Source: Lutibacter oricola
GTDB taxonomy: Bacteria; Bacteroidota; Bacteroidia; Flavobacteriales; Flavobacteriaceae
DNA length: 64,000 nt
Direction of reading: 5' to 3'
NCBI RefSeq assembly: GCF_900106565.1
Contig: NZ_FNNJ01000007.1
Span: 108,526-172,525 of the forward strand
The notes beneath the pieces are model-generated. The model was given only the letters and a program-made list of their open reading frames with translations, was not told the origin of the DNA and did no database searches. Numbering within the stretch: the first letter of the stretch is position 1; every line of letters begins with the position of its first letter. Made by a program: the position numbers and the translations under genes. Below, piece after piece: positions 45,924 through 54,516 of this stretch.

Positions 45924-46622
45924 ATGGAAATTTCGAACCTAAAAATATTACTTGTAGATGATGAACCAGACATTTTAGAAATTGTTGGATACAATTTAAA
46001 AAATGAAGGCTATCAAGTATTTACTGCCAGCAACGGTATTGAAGCTGTTGAAGCTGCTATTAAATACAAACCGCATTTAATTATTTTAGACATTATGATG
46101 CCTGAAATGGATGGCATTGAAGCTTGTGAAAAAATTAGAGCAACCAAAAGTTTAGAAAATGTATTAATTACATTCTTTACTGCTCGTGGCGAAGATTACT
46201 CTCAAGTAGCTGGTTTTAATGTTGGCGCAGATGATTACATTACAAAACCAATTAAACCAAAAGTTTTAGTTAGTAAAGTAAAAGCATTACTAAGGCGTGT
46301 TAAAGAAAACACTACAACTGAAACTAGTGATAAAGTAGATGTTGGTGGAATTATTATTGACCGTGAAGAATATGTAATTATAAAAGAAGGTGTTAAGCTT
46401 TCTTTACCTAGAAAAGAGTTTGAATTATTCTCGTTACTAGCTTCAAAACCAGGAAAAGTATTTAAAAGAGATGATATTTTAGATAAAGTTTGGGGTAACG
46501 AAGTTGTGGTTGGAGGAAGAACTATTGATGTTCATATTAGAAAACTTCGAGAAAAAATTGGAGATAATAATTTTAAAACCGTAAAAGGTGTTGGGTATAA
46601 ATTTGTAATTAATGAAGATTAA
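45924..46622 (+). CDS. OmpR/PhoB family response regulator
   Basis: DNA-binding response regulator of 232 residues: receiver domain 1-120 (acidic pocket Asp12-Asp13, phosphoacceptor Asp56 in ILDIMMPEMDG, Lys in YITKPIKP) and OmpR-type winged helix about 130-230 (KLSLPRKEFELFSLLASKPGKVFKRDDIL, RTIDVHIRKLREKIG). The start is the ATG at 45924; the TTG at 45894 lies just after the promoter motif. Its coding end overlaps the kinase start by 11 bases. Likely a PhoB-like or envelope-stress regulator, not resolvable. Confidence 0.94.
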   Translation: MEISNLKILLVDDEPDILEIVGYNLKNEGYQVFTASNGIEAVEAAIKYKPHLIILDIMMPEMDGIEACEKIRATKSLENVLITFFTARGEDYSQVAGFNVGADDYITKPIKPKVLVSKVKALLRRVKENTTTETSDKVDVGGIIIDREEYVIIKEGVKLSLPRKEFELFSLLASKPGKVFKRDDILDKVWGNEVVVGGRTIDVHIRKLREKIGDNNFKTVKGVGYKFVINED

Positions 46623-47661
46623 AAAAACCTACTCTTTTGCATTTTTCTCTTCACTTTACATAACTATATTTACAAGTGTAACATTAATATCTTTAGCTTA
46701 TTTTCTATTCGATATTATTCCAGATTTTTGGTACATATTACTATTTCTTATAATTGTTTTTATATTTACTTTTATTGTAACTCAATTTAGAATTGAAAAG
46801 TTTATTTACCAAAGAGTAAAGAAAATTTACGACAATGTTTCTTTACTAGACTCTGCCGATTTTCAAAAAACATCTATTACATCAGATATTGCTACACTTT
46901 CTCGTGAAGTTGAAAAATTTGCCAAGGATAAACAACTTCAAATTAAAAACTTAAACAAACGAGAAGGTTATAGACGTGAGTTTTTAGGTAATATTTCTCA
47001 CGAATTAAAAACACCTCTTTTTACTGTTCAAGGGTATTTATTAACCCTTTCTGATGGCGCTATAAACGACGCAAAAATAAGAGATAAATACATAGATCGT
47101 GCTAATAAAGGCGTTGAAAGGTTAATAGCAATTGTTAAAGATTTAGATATGATTTCTAAATTAGAAGCAGCAGATTTAAACATAAACAAAGAGCCTTTTG
47201 ATATTGTTAAACTGGTTAAAGGCATTTATGATTTACTAGAAATAAAAGCTAAAAAAAGAAATGTAACCTTATTACTAGATAAACATTATCACTATCCAAT
47301 TATGGTTATTGGAGATGAGGAAAGATACGAGCAAGTTTTAACAAATTTAATTGTAAACTCCATAAAATATGGAGTTATAGGCGGTACAACTATGGTAAGT
47401 ATCGAAAGTTTTGAAAAAAATAAAATGCTAGTAAAAGTAACCGATAATGGTGAGGGTATCAAAGCTGAAGATCAATCTCGTTTATTTGAACGTTTTTATA
47501 GAGTAGACCGAAGTAGATCTAGAGACCAAGGTGGTTCTGGACTAGGATTATCTATTGTTAAACATATTGTTGAAGCACACGGAGAAGAAATTTTTGTAAA
47601 AAGCGAACATAAAAAAGGTTCAGAATTTTCATTTACTATCGAAAAGTCGGAAAATTTCTAA
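46612..47661 (+). CDS. Sensor histidine kinase (PhoR-like layout)
   Basis: Membrane kinase of 349 residues paired with the upstream regulator. Two membrane helices (about 10-32 and 41-58) with almost no periplasmic loop, a short linker, DHp helix with His130 in GNISHELKTPLF, and HATPase domain with N box VNSIKYG, G1 VTDNGEGIK, F box RLFERFYRV and G2 GGSGLGLSIVK. The near absence of an external sensor resembles PhoR, which senses through the Pst transporter; here the input is unknown. It overlaps the regulator by 11 bases and its 3' end overlaps the convergent glycosyltransferase by 33 bases. Confidence 0.93.
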   Translation: MKIKKTYSFAFFSSLYITIFTSVTLISLAYFLFDIIPDFWYILLFLIIVFIFTFIVTQFRIEKFIYQRVKKIYDNVSLLDSADFQKTSITSDIATLSREVEKFAKDKQLQIKNLNKREGYRREFLGNISHELKTPLFTVQGYLLTLSDGAINDAKIRDKYIDRANKGVERLIAIVKDLDMISKLEAADLNINKEPFDIVKLVKGIYDLLEIKAKKRNVTLLLDKHYHYPIMVIGDEERYEQVLTNLIVNSIKYGVIGGTTMVSIESFEKNKMLVKVTDNGEGIKAEDQSRLFERFYRVDRSRSRDQGGSGLGLSIVKHIVEAHGEEIFVKSEHKKGSEFSFTIEKSENF

Positions 47662-48669
47662 ATCTACTTTTGTTTCAATATCTTTATTAAAACCTTTATA
47701 GTTAGCTACCTTATCTAATTGTTTTAATGTAAATTTTTCTTGCTTAAAAAAAGGTGCAATTTGCTTTTTGGCCATTCTTTTAGCTAAATATTCTTGCTCA
47801 TTTTGCCCTGGAGTTGGAATAAACACCGCTTTTTTCTTCAATAGAGCAAGATCCATAATTGTAGAATATCCAGAACGCGCAATAACTATTTCACTTTGAT
47901 TTAAAACCTTATTTAATTTTTCTGAAGTTAAAAAATTAACCACTTCAATATTTTTTGAAGTTTCAATTTTTTCAACAGAAAGTTTACCTCTAACAAATAA
48001 CACCTTTTTTGAAGTGTTTTTAAGCTCGTTTAACAGCTTTTGCTCCAATAAACTTCTTTGTGGTTCTACACCAGATAAAACTACTGTAAAATTGTATTTT
48101 TGAGGTTGTTTTTCAAATTGAAACCTACTTAGAACTCCAATAAATTTTGTTTTGCCTTTTAAACTAGAAATCTGACTTAATTTTCCTGAAAAATTATTTT
48201 CACCATTAAAATCTGGCACCCAAACTTCATTATATTTTGAAGCTATTTTTTGATGTGTTTTTGAAGTAAAAAAAGTAGTAATTCCAGATAAAACATTTAA
48301 TTGATGTGTAATATATACTGAAGGAATATGAGAACAATAAACACCAAACCTATTATCCGAAATTATTCCTAAGATGTTTTCTTCTTGAACAATTTTAGCA
48401 ACTAGTTTTCTTTCTTTTTGAACCGATAAAAAAATAGTAGGCACATTAAACATTAATTTCAGTTTAAATGTATGCCTACTATTTGAATATTTTACATTGT
48501 ATGAAGGAAGTTTATAGCTTTTTAGCTGCGGAAACTCCTTTTTTAAAAATTCTAATGCAACACCATCACTTGCTAATATTGGTGTATAATTAGCTTTAAT
48601 TAGAGCTTTTATAATAGGTACACAACGTGTAGCGTGACCTAAACCCCAATTTAATGGTGCAACAAGAAT
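47629..48669 (-). CDS. Glycosyltransferase with non-standard start (probably AUU)
   Basis: GT-B glycosyltransferase of the family-28-like type. The C-terminal donor-binding half is clear (VVLSGVEPQRSLLEQKLL, VIARSGYSTIMDLALLKKKAVFIPTPGQNEQEYLAKRM). In the same frame the sequence upstream of the first ATG (48453) codes the expected N-terminus: LVAPLNWGLGHATRC, then YTPILASDGVALEFLKKEFP. This frame is open back to the purD stop (48676-48678) but has no ATG, GTG or TTG. The only plausible initiator is ATT at 48669 after an A9 tract, giving 346 residues. ATG 48453 would remove 72 residues of the conserved fold. Follows purD without a gap. Confidence 0.82.
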   Translation of the reverse strand: MLVAPLNWGLGHATRCVPIIKALIKANYTPILASDGVALEFLKKEFPQLKSYKLPSYNVKYSNSRHTFKLKLMFNVPTIFLSVQKERKLVAKIVQEENILGIISDNRFGVYCSHIPSVYITHQLNVLSGITTFFTSKTHQKIASKYNEVWVPDFNGENNFSGKLSQISSLKGKTKFIGVLSRFQFEKQPQKYNFTVVLSGVEPQRSLLEQKLLNELKNTSKKVLFVRGKLSVEKIETSKNIEVVNFLTSEKLNKVLNQSEIVIARSGYSTIMDLALLKKKAVFIPTPGQNEQEYLAKRMAKKQIAPFFKQEKFTLKQLDKVANYKGFNKDIETKVDLEIFRLFDSK

Positions 48670-48675
48670 TTTTTT

Positions 48676-49947
48676 TTACAAGTCAAAACCAATATCCGTT
48701 CTAAAGTTTATTTTATCAAAGCAAATTTTATCTATACTTTGGTAACTTTGTTTTAAAGCTCCTTTAAAATCTTCACCAAAAGAAGTAATTGCTAAAACTC
48801 TTCCTCCGTTTGTTACAACTTTTCCGTTTTCTTCTTTTGTACCTGCGTGAAAAACAATAGAATCAGTAACTTTTTCGGTTCCTAAAATCTCTTTTCCTTT
48901 TTCATAAGCTTCAGGGTATCCACCAGAAACTAACACCACTGTACAAGCACTTTCGTCCTTAAATTTAACTGTTTTTCCTGCTAATTCTTTTTTTCCTGCA
49001 GCAATTAATAATTCTAAAAAGTCACTTTCTAATAGTGGAATTACAACTTCCGTTTCTGGATCTCCCATACGGCAATTGTATTCTATAACTTTTACCTCAT
49101 CATTATCATAAATCAATCCAATAAATACAAATCCAACGTAATTAATATTATCTTTTTGAAACCCATCAATGGTTGGTTTAATAACCTGAGCATCAATCTT
49201 GGCCATTAATTTATCTGTTAAAAATGGCACTGGAGATACTGCACCCATTCCACCGGTATTTAAACCTTTATCTCCTTCTCCAATTCTTTTGTAGTCTTTA
49301 GCACTTGGTAATGTTACATAATCTTTACCATCGGTTAAAACAAAACAACTCAATTCAATTCCAGTTAAAAACTCTTCAATTACAACTTTGCTACTGGCTT
49401 CTCCAAATTTTTGCTCAGTAAGCATTTCTTTAAGTTCTTGCTTTGCTTCGTTTATGTCTTCAATAATTAAAACTCCTTTTCCAGCAGCTAAACCATCAGC
49501 TTTTAAAACATAAGGTGCTTTTAAGGTTTCTAAAAATTTATAACCCTCTTCTAAATTTTCTGCAGTAAAACTTTTGTAAGCCGCTGTTGGAATATTATGG
49601 CGATACATAAACTCTTTTGCAAACTCTTTACTACCTTCTAATTGTGCCGCATATTTTTCTGGACCAATTACTAAAGTGTCCTTTATTTCTTCATCATTTA
49701 AAATAAAATCTGAAACTCCTTTTACTAAAGGATCTTCTGGCCCTACAACTACTAGTTCAATTTTTTTTTCTAAAATTACCTCTTTTAATGCTGGAAAATC
49801 GGTTGGATTCAAATCTAAATTTGTTCCTACGTTTTTAGTTCCTGCGTTACCTGGTGCAATAAAAAGTTCACTTAATAATTCGCTTTGTGCAATTTTCCAT
49901 CCAATTGCATGCTCTCTACCTCCTGCTCCTAAAATTAATACGTTCAT
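48676..49947 (-). CDS. purD: Phosphoribosylamine-glycine ligase
   Basis: GAR synthetase, second step of purine synthesis: joins phosphoribosylamine and glycine with ATP. The 423-residue ATP-grasp protein has the N domain (MNVLILGAGGREHAIGWKIAQS), PAYVLKADGLAAGKGV, GMGAVSPVPFL, YVGFVFIGLIYD and VIEYNCRMGDPETEVVIPLL. Other purine genes are not adjacent. The C-terminal stop is followed in frame by the glycosyltransferase frame; see that entry. The upstream neighbour is the sugar transferase, 25 bases away on the same strand. Confidence 0.96.
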   Translation of the reverse strand: MNVLILGAGGREHAIGWKIAQSELLSELFIAPGNAGTKNVGTNLDLNPTDFPALKEVILEKKIELVVVGPEDPLVKGVSDFILNDEEIKDTLVIGPEKYAAQLEGSKEFAKEFMYRHNIPTAAYKSFTAENLEEGYKFLETLKAPYVLKADGLAAGKGVLIIEDINEAKQELKEMLTEQKFGEASSKVVIEEFLTGIELSCFVLTDGKDYVTLPSAKDYKRIGEGDKGLNTGGMGAVSPVPFLTDKLMAKIDAQVIKPTIDGFQKDNINYVGFVFIGLIYDNDEVKVIEYNCRMGDPETEVVIPLLESDFLELLIAAGKKELAGKTVKFKDESACTVVLVSGGYPEAYEKGKEILGTEKVTDSIVFHAGTKEENGKVVTNGGRVLAITSFGEDFKGALKQSYQSIDKICFDKINFRTDIGFDL

Positions 49948-49972
49948 TATTTGTTTAGTTATGTTGTGTGTG

Positions 49973-50569
49973 TTATTTTCCTTTGCCTTGAAATACTATA
50001 CCAATAGTACTTATTATTACTTTTATATCTGTCCAAATAGATAAATTATCTAAATAAATTAAATCATACCTAGCTCTATTTAGCATTTGGTCCAAATTAT
50101 CTGCGTAGCCATATTTTATTTGACCTAATGATGTAATTCCTGGTTTTAATTCCTGAATTTCCCTATACTTAGGTATATATTTTATCATTTCATCCAAAAA
50201 AAACTGTCGTTCAGGTCTAGGCCCTACTACGCTCATTTCACCTTTTAAAACATTAAAAAATTGCGGAAACTCATCAATTCTAAATTTTCTTAAAAATTTT
50301 CCAAACACAGTAATTCTGGAAGCTTCATCTTTAGATAACAATGGGTCATTTACTGGGCAATCTCCTTTCATACTTTTAAATTTATAAATATAAAAAGGCT
50401 TTCCGTTTTTGCCAATTCTTTCTTGTTTAAAAAATGTTTTCTCTTTGGATTCCATCCAAATAATAATAGCTACTAAAGGTACCATCCAAACTAAAATAGT
50501 TGAAATAATAACCATAGAAAAAATGATATCAAAAATCCGTTTTGGAAATATGTAAAACTTTTTACTCAA
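49973..50569 (-). CDS. Undecaprenyl-phosphate sugar-phosphate transferase
   Basis: Initiates glycan assembly by moving a sugar-1-phosphate to undecaprenyl phosphate (WcaJ/PglC-like bacterial sugar transferase). The 198 residues carry the N-terminal membrane segment (KRIFDIIFSMVIISTILVWM), KNGKPFYIYKFKSM, RKFRIDEFPQFFNVLKGEMSVVGPRPE and a C-terminal ISTIGIVFQGKGK. The start is TTG at 50569; no ATG comes before the conserved KRIFDI. It begins nine bases after the TAG of the upstream gene. With the downstream glycosyltransferase it suggests surface-polysaccharide synthesis, interrupted by purD. Confidence 0.91.
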   Translation of the reverse strand: MSKKFYIFPKRIFDIIFSMVIISTILVWMVPLVAIIIWMESKEKTFFKQERIGKNGKPFYIYKFKSMKGDCPVNDPLLSKDEASRITVFGKFLRKFRIDEFPQFFNVLKGEMSVVGPRPERQFFLDEMIKYIPKYREIQELKPGITSLGQIKYGYADNLDQMLNRARYDLIYLDNLSIWTDIKVIISTIGIVFQGKGK

Positions 50570-50578
50570 TTAGGGGTT

Positions 50579-52267
50579 CTAAAAAATTTGATCTAATATT
50601 TTTTCTGTAATTACATATGTTGGCAATACACCAGTTGTACCAAGCCCTCCAGAAGCTAGTGTACTTCCTGTTTCTAAAGGATTATCTGAAGCATAGTATG
50701 CATAACGCACTTTTACTTTTCCAGAAATATTTCCTCTAATTTTTGAAGCTGCTTGAATGGCTTTTTGATAGTGTGCTCCTTCCATCTCTAACCCTGTTAC
50801 TTTCCAAGTAGAATCATAAAAGAATTTTAAAATATCTTTATTTTGAAGTGAAGTACCTAAAACGGTAACCATAGCTCCCGTATAAACATCTACCCCACAA
50901 CCTTCAAACATTTTCTTTTTTAATTGATTTTTAAATGGATAGTTATCTGCTGTACCTTCAAACACATGCGATGACGGAATCATAATATCTCCTTTTCCCC
51001 CTTCTAAAATACCTGCCTTACCCATAATTGAAACAGATTCAACATTTAAATGATGTTTATTACCGTTTTCACAAATATAAGGTTTCAATAACTCATCCAT
51101 AGTTTCATAAGCTTGTTCTCCAAAAGCATAATCCATTACAATAATTACAGGTTTTTCTTCATTTTCAACACTGTTTTCTAACTTATAAGTAGTTTTAGAA
51201 AAATCAATTTTTTCTGTATCTATAACTTGAACATTTATATTTGTTCCTGAAGTGTCTTTAACATAAAACAATCCGTTTTTAGAAGCGTATTGTTTTACTT
51301 GCTTACGTAAATCCTCGTTATCATCTTTACTTAACAACTCAAATAATGCCATTGAGTTATTAGCATCTAATTGTTGTGGTAAAACTATTGGAGCGTAAAT
51401 AGAATTCATTACACTGTGCATATTTGCACTAATAATATGAATTGGTCTAGATAATAAATTATTATCATCTAACACTTTTTTAACATTACTTGCCCAAAAA
51501 TCTCCATAAATATGATGGCCAATTCTTTCTCTAAGAACTGGGCTAAACTTAATTGCTCTTTTAGAATTTTCAACACGTTCGTTAATTGCTAAATGACCTA
51601 GCCAAAATATAATTTGAAAAAAACGTTGTGGATTATTTTTTTCTCCTAGTTCTTTATGTACACTTTGAGTTTCTTCAAAAGTTCTACCCAAAATGCTAGC
51701 AACATGTGCCAACATAATGTCTTGATCATTTTTAGATAATTCTCTGTTATGTAATACTACATCTTCTAACTTTCTCCACTCTCTAATAGTATCCGTTTCT
51801 TCTTTAATTAAAACTTTGTCTGCAATTTTATGAGATTCAACAAAAAGAAATGTAAGGTGAGTTAAAATATCATAAATTTCTGATCTACCACGAGTTACCT
51901 CGATATTCATTTGGTCTTTATCAATTCTATAACAGTTTCTTCTTCTTTTTGGTGGTACAATTGCTTTAAAATGAGAATTTGAATATCCTTCATCTGCAGT
52001 TAAATTAATATACCTACACTCTTCAATACCAATTGGTAATCTTTCAATAACATAAATTAAACCATTAAGCTCAACTTTTTCTTCAGCAATTGAACCGTAA
52101 ATTTCTGGTCGTAACGATAATAATGATTGCCTAAGTGCTTCTCCAGAAACACCCATTGGCTTATAAAAACCACGGCTAAACAAGTGACGCATAGATATAT
52201 ACAAACGCTCTATTGCGTTAGATGATTCTTGTGCTCTTGTTCTTCCTATTATTTTTGAATTTTGCAT
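50579..52267 (-). CDS. Unknown conserved protein with nucleosidase-like tail
   Basis: A 562-residue protein that I believe is the Bacteroidota family catalogued as DUF6909, though I cannot confirm the number. The first half is helical and basic (AIERLYISMRHLFSRGFYKPMGVSGEALRQSLLSLRPEIYGS). The C-terminal part (about 370-562) resembles nucleoside phosphorylases/nucleosidases: IVMDYAFGEQAYETMDELL, GKAGILEGGKGDIMIPSSH, and GLEMEGAHYQKAI, comparable with the MEG/MEA glutamates of that superfamily. Promoter TATCTTTG at 52285-52292. It has no signal or membrane segment. Function unassigned; nucleotide metabolism is inference only, near purD. Confidence 0.82.
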   Translation of the reverse strand: MQNSKIIGRTRAQESSNAIERLYISMRHLFSRGFYKPMGVSGEALRQSLLSLRPEIYGSIAEEKVELNGLIYVIERLPIGIEECRYINLTADEGYSNSHFKAIVPPKRRRNCYRIDKDQMNIEVTRGRSEIYDILTHLTFLFVESHKIADKVLIKEETDTIREWRKLEDVVLHNRELSKNDQDIMLAHVASILGRTFEETQSVHKELGEKNNPQRFFQIIFWLGHLAINERVENSKRAIKFSPVLRERIGHHIYGDFWASNVKKVLDDNNLLSRPIHIISANMHSVMNSIYAPIVLPQQLDANNSMALFELLSKDDNEDLRKQVKQYASKNGLFYVKDTSGTNINVQVIDTEKIDFSKTTYKLENSVENEEKPVIIVMDYAFGEQAYETMDELLKPYICENGNKHHLNVESVSIMGKAGILEGGKGDIMIPSSHVFEGTADNYPFKNQLKKKMFEGCGVDVYTGAMVTVLGTSLQNKDILKFFYDSTWKVTGLEMEGAHYQKAIQAASKIRGNISGKVKVRYAYYASDNPLETGSTLASGGLGTTGVLPTYVITEKILDQIF

Positions 52268-52284
52268 ATACTTATTTTAGTGTG

Positions 52285-52292
52285 CAAAGATA
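52285..52292 (-). promoter_or_regulatory. -7 promoter element TATCTTTG, DUF6909-like gene
   Basis: TAnnTTTG on the minus strand 17 bases before the ATG at 52267, so the purD operon probably starts here. Confidence 0.65.
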
Positions 52293-52350
52293 CAATATAT
52301 CTATTGAAAGGTTTTATTGTTAATTTGTTAAGAGTTTAAATTTGGAACTC

Positions 52351-53991
52351 TTAATTTTTTAAAGCCTTACTGTACTCTTTACCGTTTGTTAACACCTCAA
52401 CAGCTTTTAAAATAGTTTTATCAAACTTTGCTTTTTGCTTATAAACACCTTCAGAGTAATAATATCTTTTAACAATTTCCTCAGTTAATTTAGTGGTAAT
52501 TTCTTCTTTATTTTTAGCTAATTCTTTTAGTTTTTCTTGTTGAATACTGTTTAACAAAGTGTTATAACTGCTAGTAACGCCTTCACCAACACCATTTTCA
52601 TTAGCTTTATCCAATGCTTTTTTAAATTCTAATTCTTCTGAAGTTTCAAATTCAGAATTGTGTTGTTTTAAGTAATTTGTTAATGCATTAAACTCTGATG
52701 TATTTAAATTAAACTCTTCAGGACTTGCAATTGATTTATTTTTATAATAATAGTTGGTTGCATAATTAAAAAATGCATTAGACCTAAATAAAGCTTGCGT
52801 TGTTTTAGTTGTTTTAGGTTTTTTAATTTCAATATCTGGCATTATTCCACCTCCACCAAAAACTGTTCTTCCATTAGCTGTTTTATAGGCTTTTCTACCA
52901 GAATCAGAAAATTTAGGAATATCATTTCCTTTTCTGTTTGTATAATCTAATTCTTGAATACATCTACCACTTGGTGTATAATATTTTGAAATTGTTAATT
53001 TCATTTGAGTTCCATAAGTAAGTTCTCGGTAACGTTGCACCAAACCTTTTCCAAAAGAACGCTCTCCAATTACAACAGCTCTATCGTAATCTTGTAAAGA
53101 ACCTGCTAAAATTTCTGAAGCCGAAGCAGAGCGATTATTAATTAATACAACAACTGGTATTTCTAGATCTAATGGTTCATTTCTAGTTTTAAAAGTATCG
53201 CTCCATTTTTCAATTTTAGCCTTTGTTGTTACTATAATTTTATCTTTAGGAACAAAAAAGTTTGAAATGTTTACTGCTTCACCTAGCAAACCTCCTGGAT
53301 TACTTCTAACATCAATAATCAGTTTTTTCATTCCATCATCCTTCAACTCTAGAAAAGCTTTTTTAACTTCACTTGAAGCTTTCCCATTAAATTTTACAAA
53401 TGAAATATAACCAACCTCTTCCGTTAGCATAGCATAATGCGGTACTGGACTTAGTTCAATTTTTTTACGTATAATTTCAATAGTTAACTTCTTATTTTGT
53501 CTTTCAACATCAACAAAAACTTTTGTGTCTGGCAAGCCATTTAATAATGATGAAACTCCGCTATCTTCATAATCACTTACCAAAACATCATCAATTTTTA
53601 ATATTTTATCTCCAGGTCTAATTCCTGATTTTTCGGCAGGCGAATTTTTTAAAATTTCTCGAATAGTAAGTACTTTGTTTTTATAATGCGAAACAGCACC
53701 AATACCTCCGTATTCTCCAGTAGAATTTATTCTAGCTTTTTCTACACCTTGTTCATCGTAATATCTAGTATACGGATCTAAACTAGAAAGCATATGATTG
53801 ATCGATTTTTCGGTAAGTTCTGCTGGATTTATTTCGTCGATGTAATACATATTTAACTCTTTAAACAAGGTAGTATAAATATCTATTTGCTTAGCTACTT
53901 CAAAAAAATTAGACTGAAACCCTATTGAAATTAGTATAGAAACTCCAACAAACACCCCTAAAAATTGCTTTTTAACTCTACTCTTCATCAT
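52351..53991 (-). CDS. C-terminal processing peptidase, S41
   Basis: Periplasmic serine protease of 546 residues. N-terminal signal anchor (about 8-26), PDZ domain at about 85-165 (GGIGAVSHYKNKVLTIREIL, GIRPGDKILKID), S41 core with DVRSNPGGLLGEAVNISNFF, Ser in NNRSASASEILAG and the Lys in GERSFGKGLVQ as the Ser-Lys dyad, and TISKYYTPSGRCIQ. The C-terminal part (about 390-546) is helical and long for CtpA. Probably processes envelope proteins or peptidoglycan enzymes. It overlaps rnpA by 14 bases; start 53991 or 53988. Confidence 0.94.
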   Translation of the reverse strand: MMKSRVKKQFLGVFVGVSILISIGFQSNFFEVAKQIDIYTTLFKELNMYYIDEINPAELTEKSINHMLSSLDPYTRYYDEQGVEKARINSTGEYGGIGAVSHYKNKVLTIREILKNSPAEKSGIRPGDKILKIDDVLVSDYEDSGVSSLLNGLPDTKVFVDVERQNKKLTIEIIRKKIELSPVPHYAMLTEEVGYISFVKFNGKASSEVKKAFLELKDDGMKKLIIDVRSNPGGLLGEAVNISNFFVPKDKIIVTTKAKIEKWSDTFKTRNEPLDLEIPVVVLINNRSASASEILAGSLQDYDRAVVIGERSFGKGLVQRYRELTYGTQMKLTISKYYTPSGRCIQELDYTNRKGNDIPKFSDSGRKAYKTANGRTVFGGGGIMPDIEIKKPKTTKTTQALFRSNAFFNYATNYYYKNKSIASPEEFNLNTSEFNALTNYLKQHNSEFETSEELEFKKALDKANENGVGEGVTSSYNTLLNSIQQEKLKELAKNKEEITTKLTEEIVKRYYYSEGVYKQKAKFDKTILKAVEVLTNGKEYSKALKN

Positions 53992-54361
53992 TTTTAATTT
54001 TAGTTAAAAACTTATCTATTAATTTTAAATATGAAATTTCCATAGTTGCATAATCAAGCTCTTCTTTTCCCATAAAAATAAACATACACATATATTTTTT
54101 ATGTATGTTTTCTGAAATTTTATGCTTGTTTAATCTATAAATCTCACGTATTACACGTTTTATTCTAATTCTTTTAACAGCCATTTTCACATTCCGTTTT
54201 GGAACCGAAACTGCAAACTTTATTGGAAAATCTCCATCGTGGTCAATTTCACTATAAATTACTTGAAAAGGATATAATTTCACTCTCTTTCCTTGAATAA
54301 ATAATTGCTCAATTAACTTCTTACTTTTTAATTTTTCTTCTTTTCCTAATGTAAAACTCAT
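53978..54361 (-). CDS. rnpA: Ribonuclease P protein component
   Basis: Protein subunit of RNase P, which removes tRNA 5' leaders. The 127-residue basic protein has FTLGKEEKLKSKKLIEQLF, FAVSVPKRNVKMAVKRIRIKRVIREIYR (RNR-like motif with ordered basic residues) and MFIFMGKEELDYATMEISYL. rpmH and yidD are not adjacent, unlike in many bacteria, but an S41 neighbour is familiar in flavobacteria. It overlaps the S41 start by 14 bases, so the two are translated together. No clear promoter motif: TACTTTAG at about 54377-54384 is one base off consensus. Confidence 0.93.
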   Translation of the reverse strand: MSFTLGKEEKLKSKKLIEQLFIQGKRVKLYPFQVIYSEIDHDGDFPIKFAVSVPKRNVKMAVKRIRIKRVIREIYRLNKHKISENIHKKYMCMFIFMGKEELDYATMEISYLKLIDKFLTKIKNDEE

Positions 54362-54484
54362 TACTTACTATTGAAGTGACTAAAGTACACTAAACTTTAG
54401 AAAAATAGATAATAAGTAGCCAAAAATGGTAATTTACAATTTAAAACTAACAACTAAATACCAATAACACATAGGTTTAATTAC

Positions 54485-54492
54485 TAACTTTG
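54485..54492 (+). promoter_or_regulatory. -7 promoter element TAACTTTG, acyl-CoA dehydrogenase
   Basis: TAnnTTTG 24 bases before the ATG at 54517. Its TTG (54490-54492) is in frame but not the start. Confidence 0.6.
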
Positions 54493-54516
54493 TGTATAAC
54501 CAAAATTATCAATCAC

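Noticed and set aside
47629..48675. Frameshift or pseudogene explanation for the glycosyltransferase
   Set aside because: The frame is uninterrupted for 348 codons and both halves look intact; only the initiator is odd, and a length change in the A9 tract would not create an ATG.
52328..52354. Hairpin TTAAGAGTT/AACTCTTAA after the S41 gene as a terminator
   Set aside because: AT-rich stem without a T-tract on the minus strand; weak evidence.
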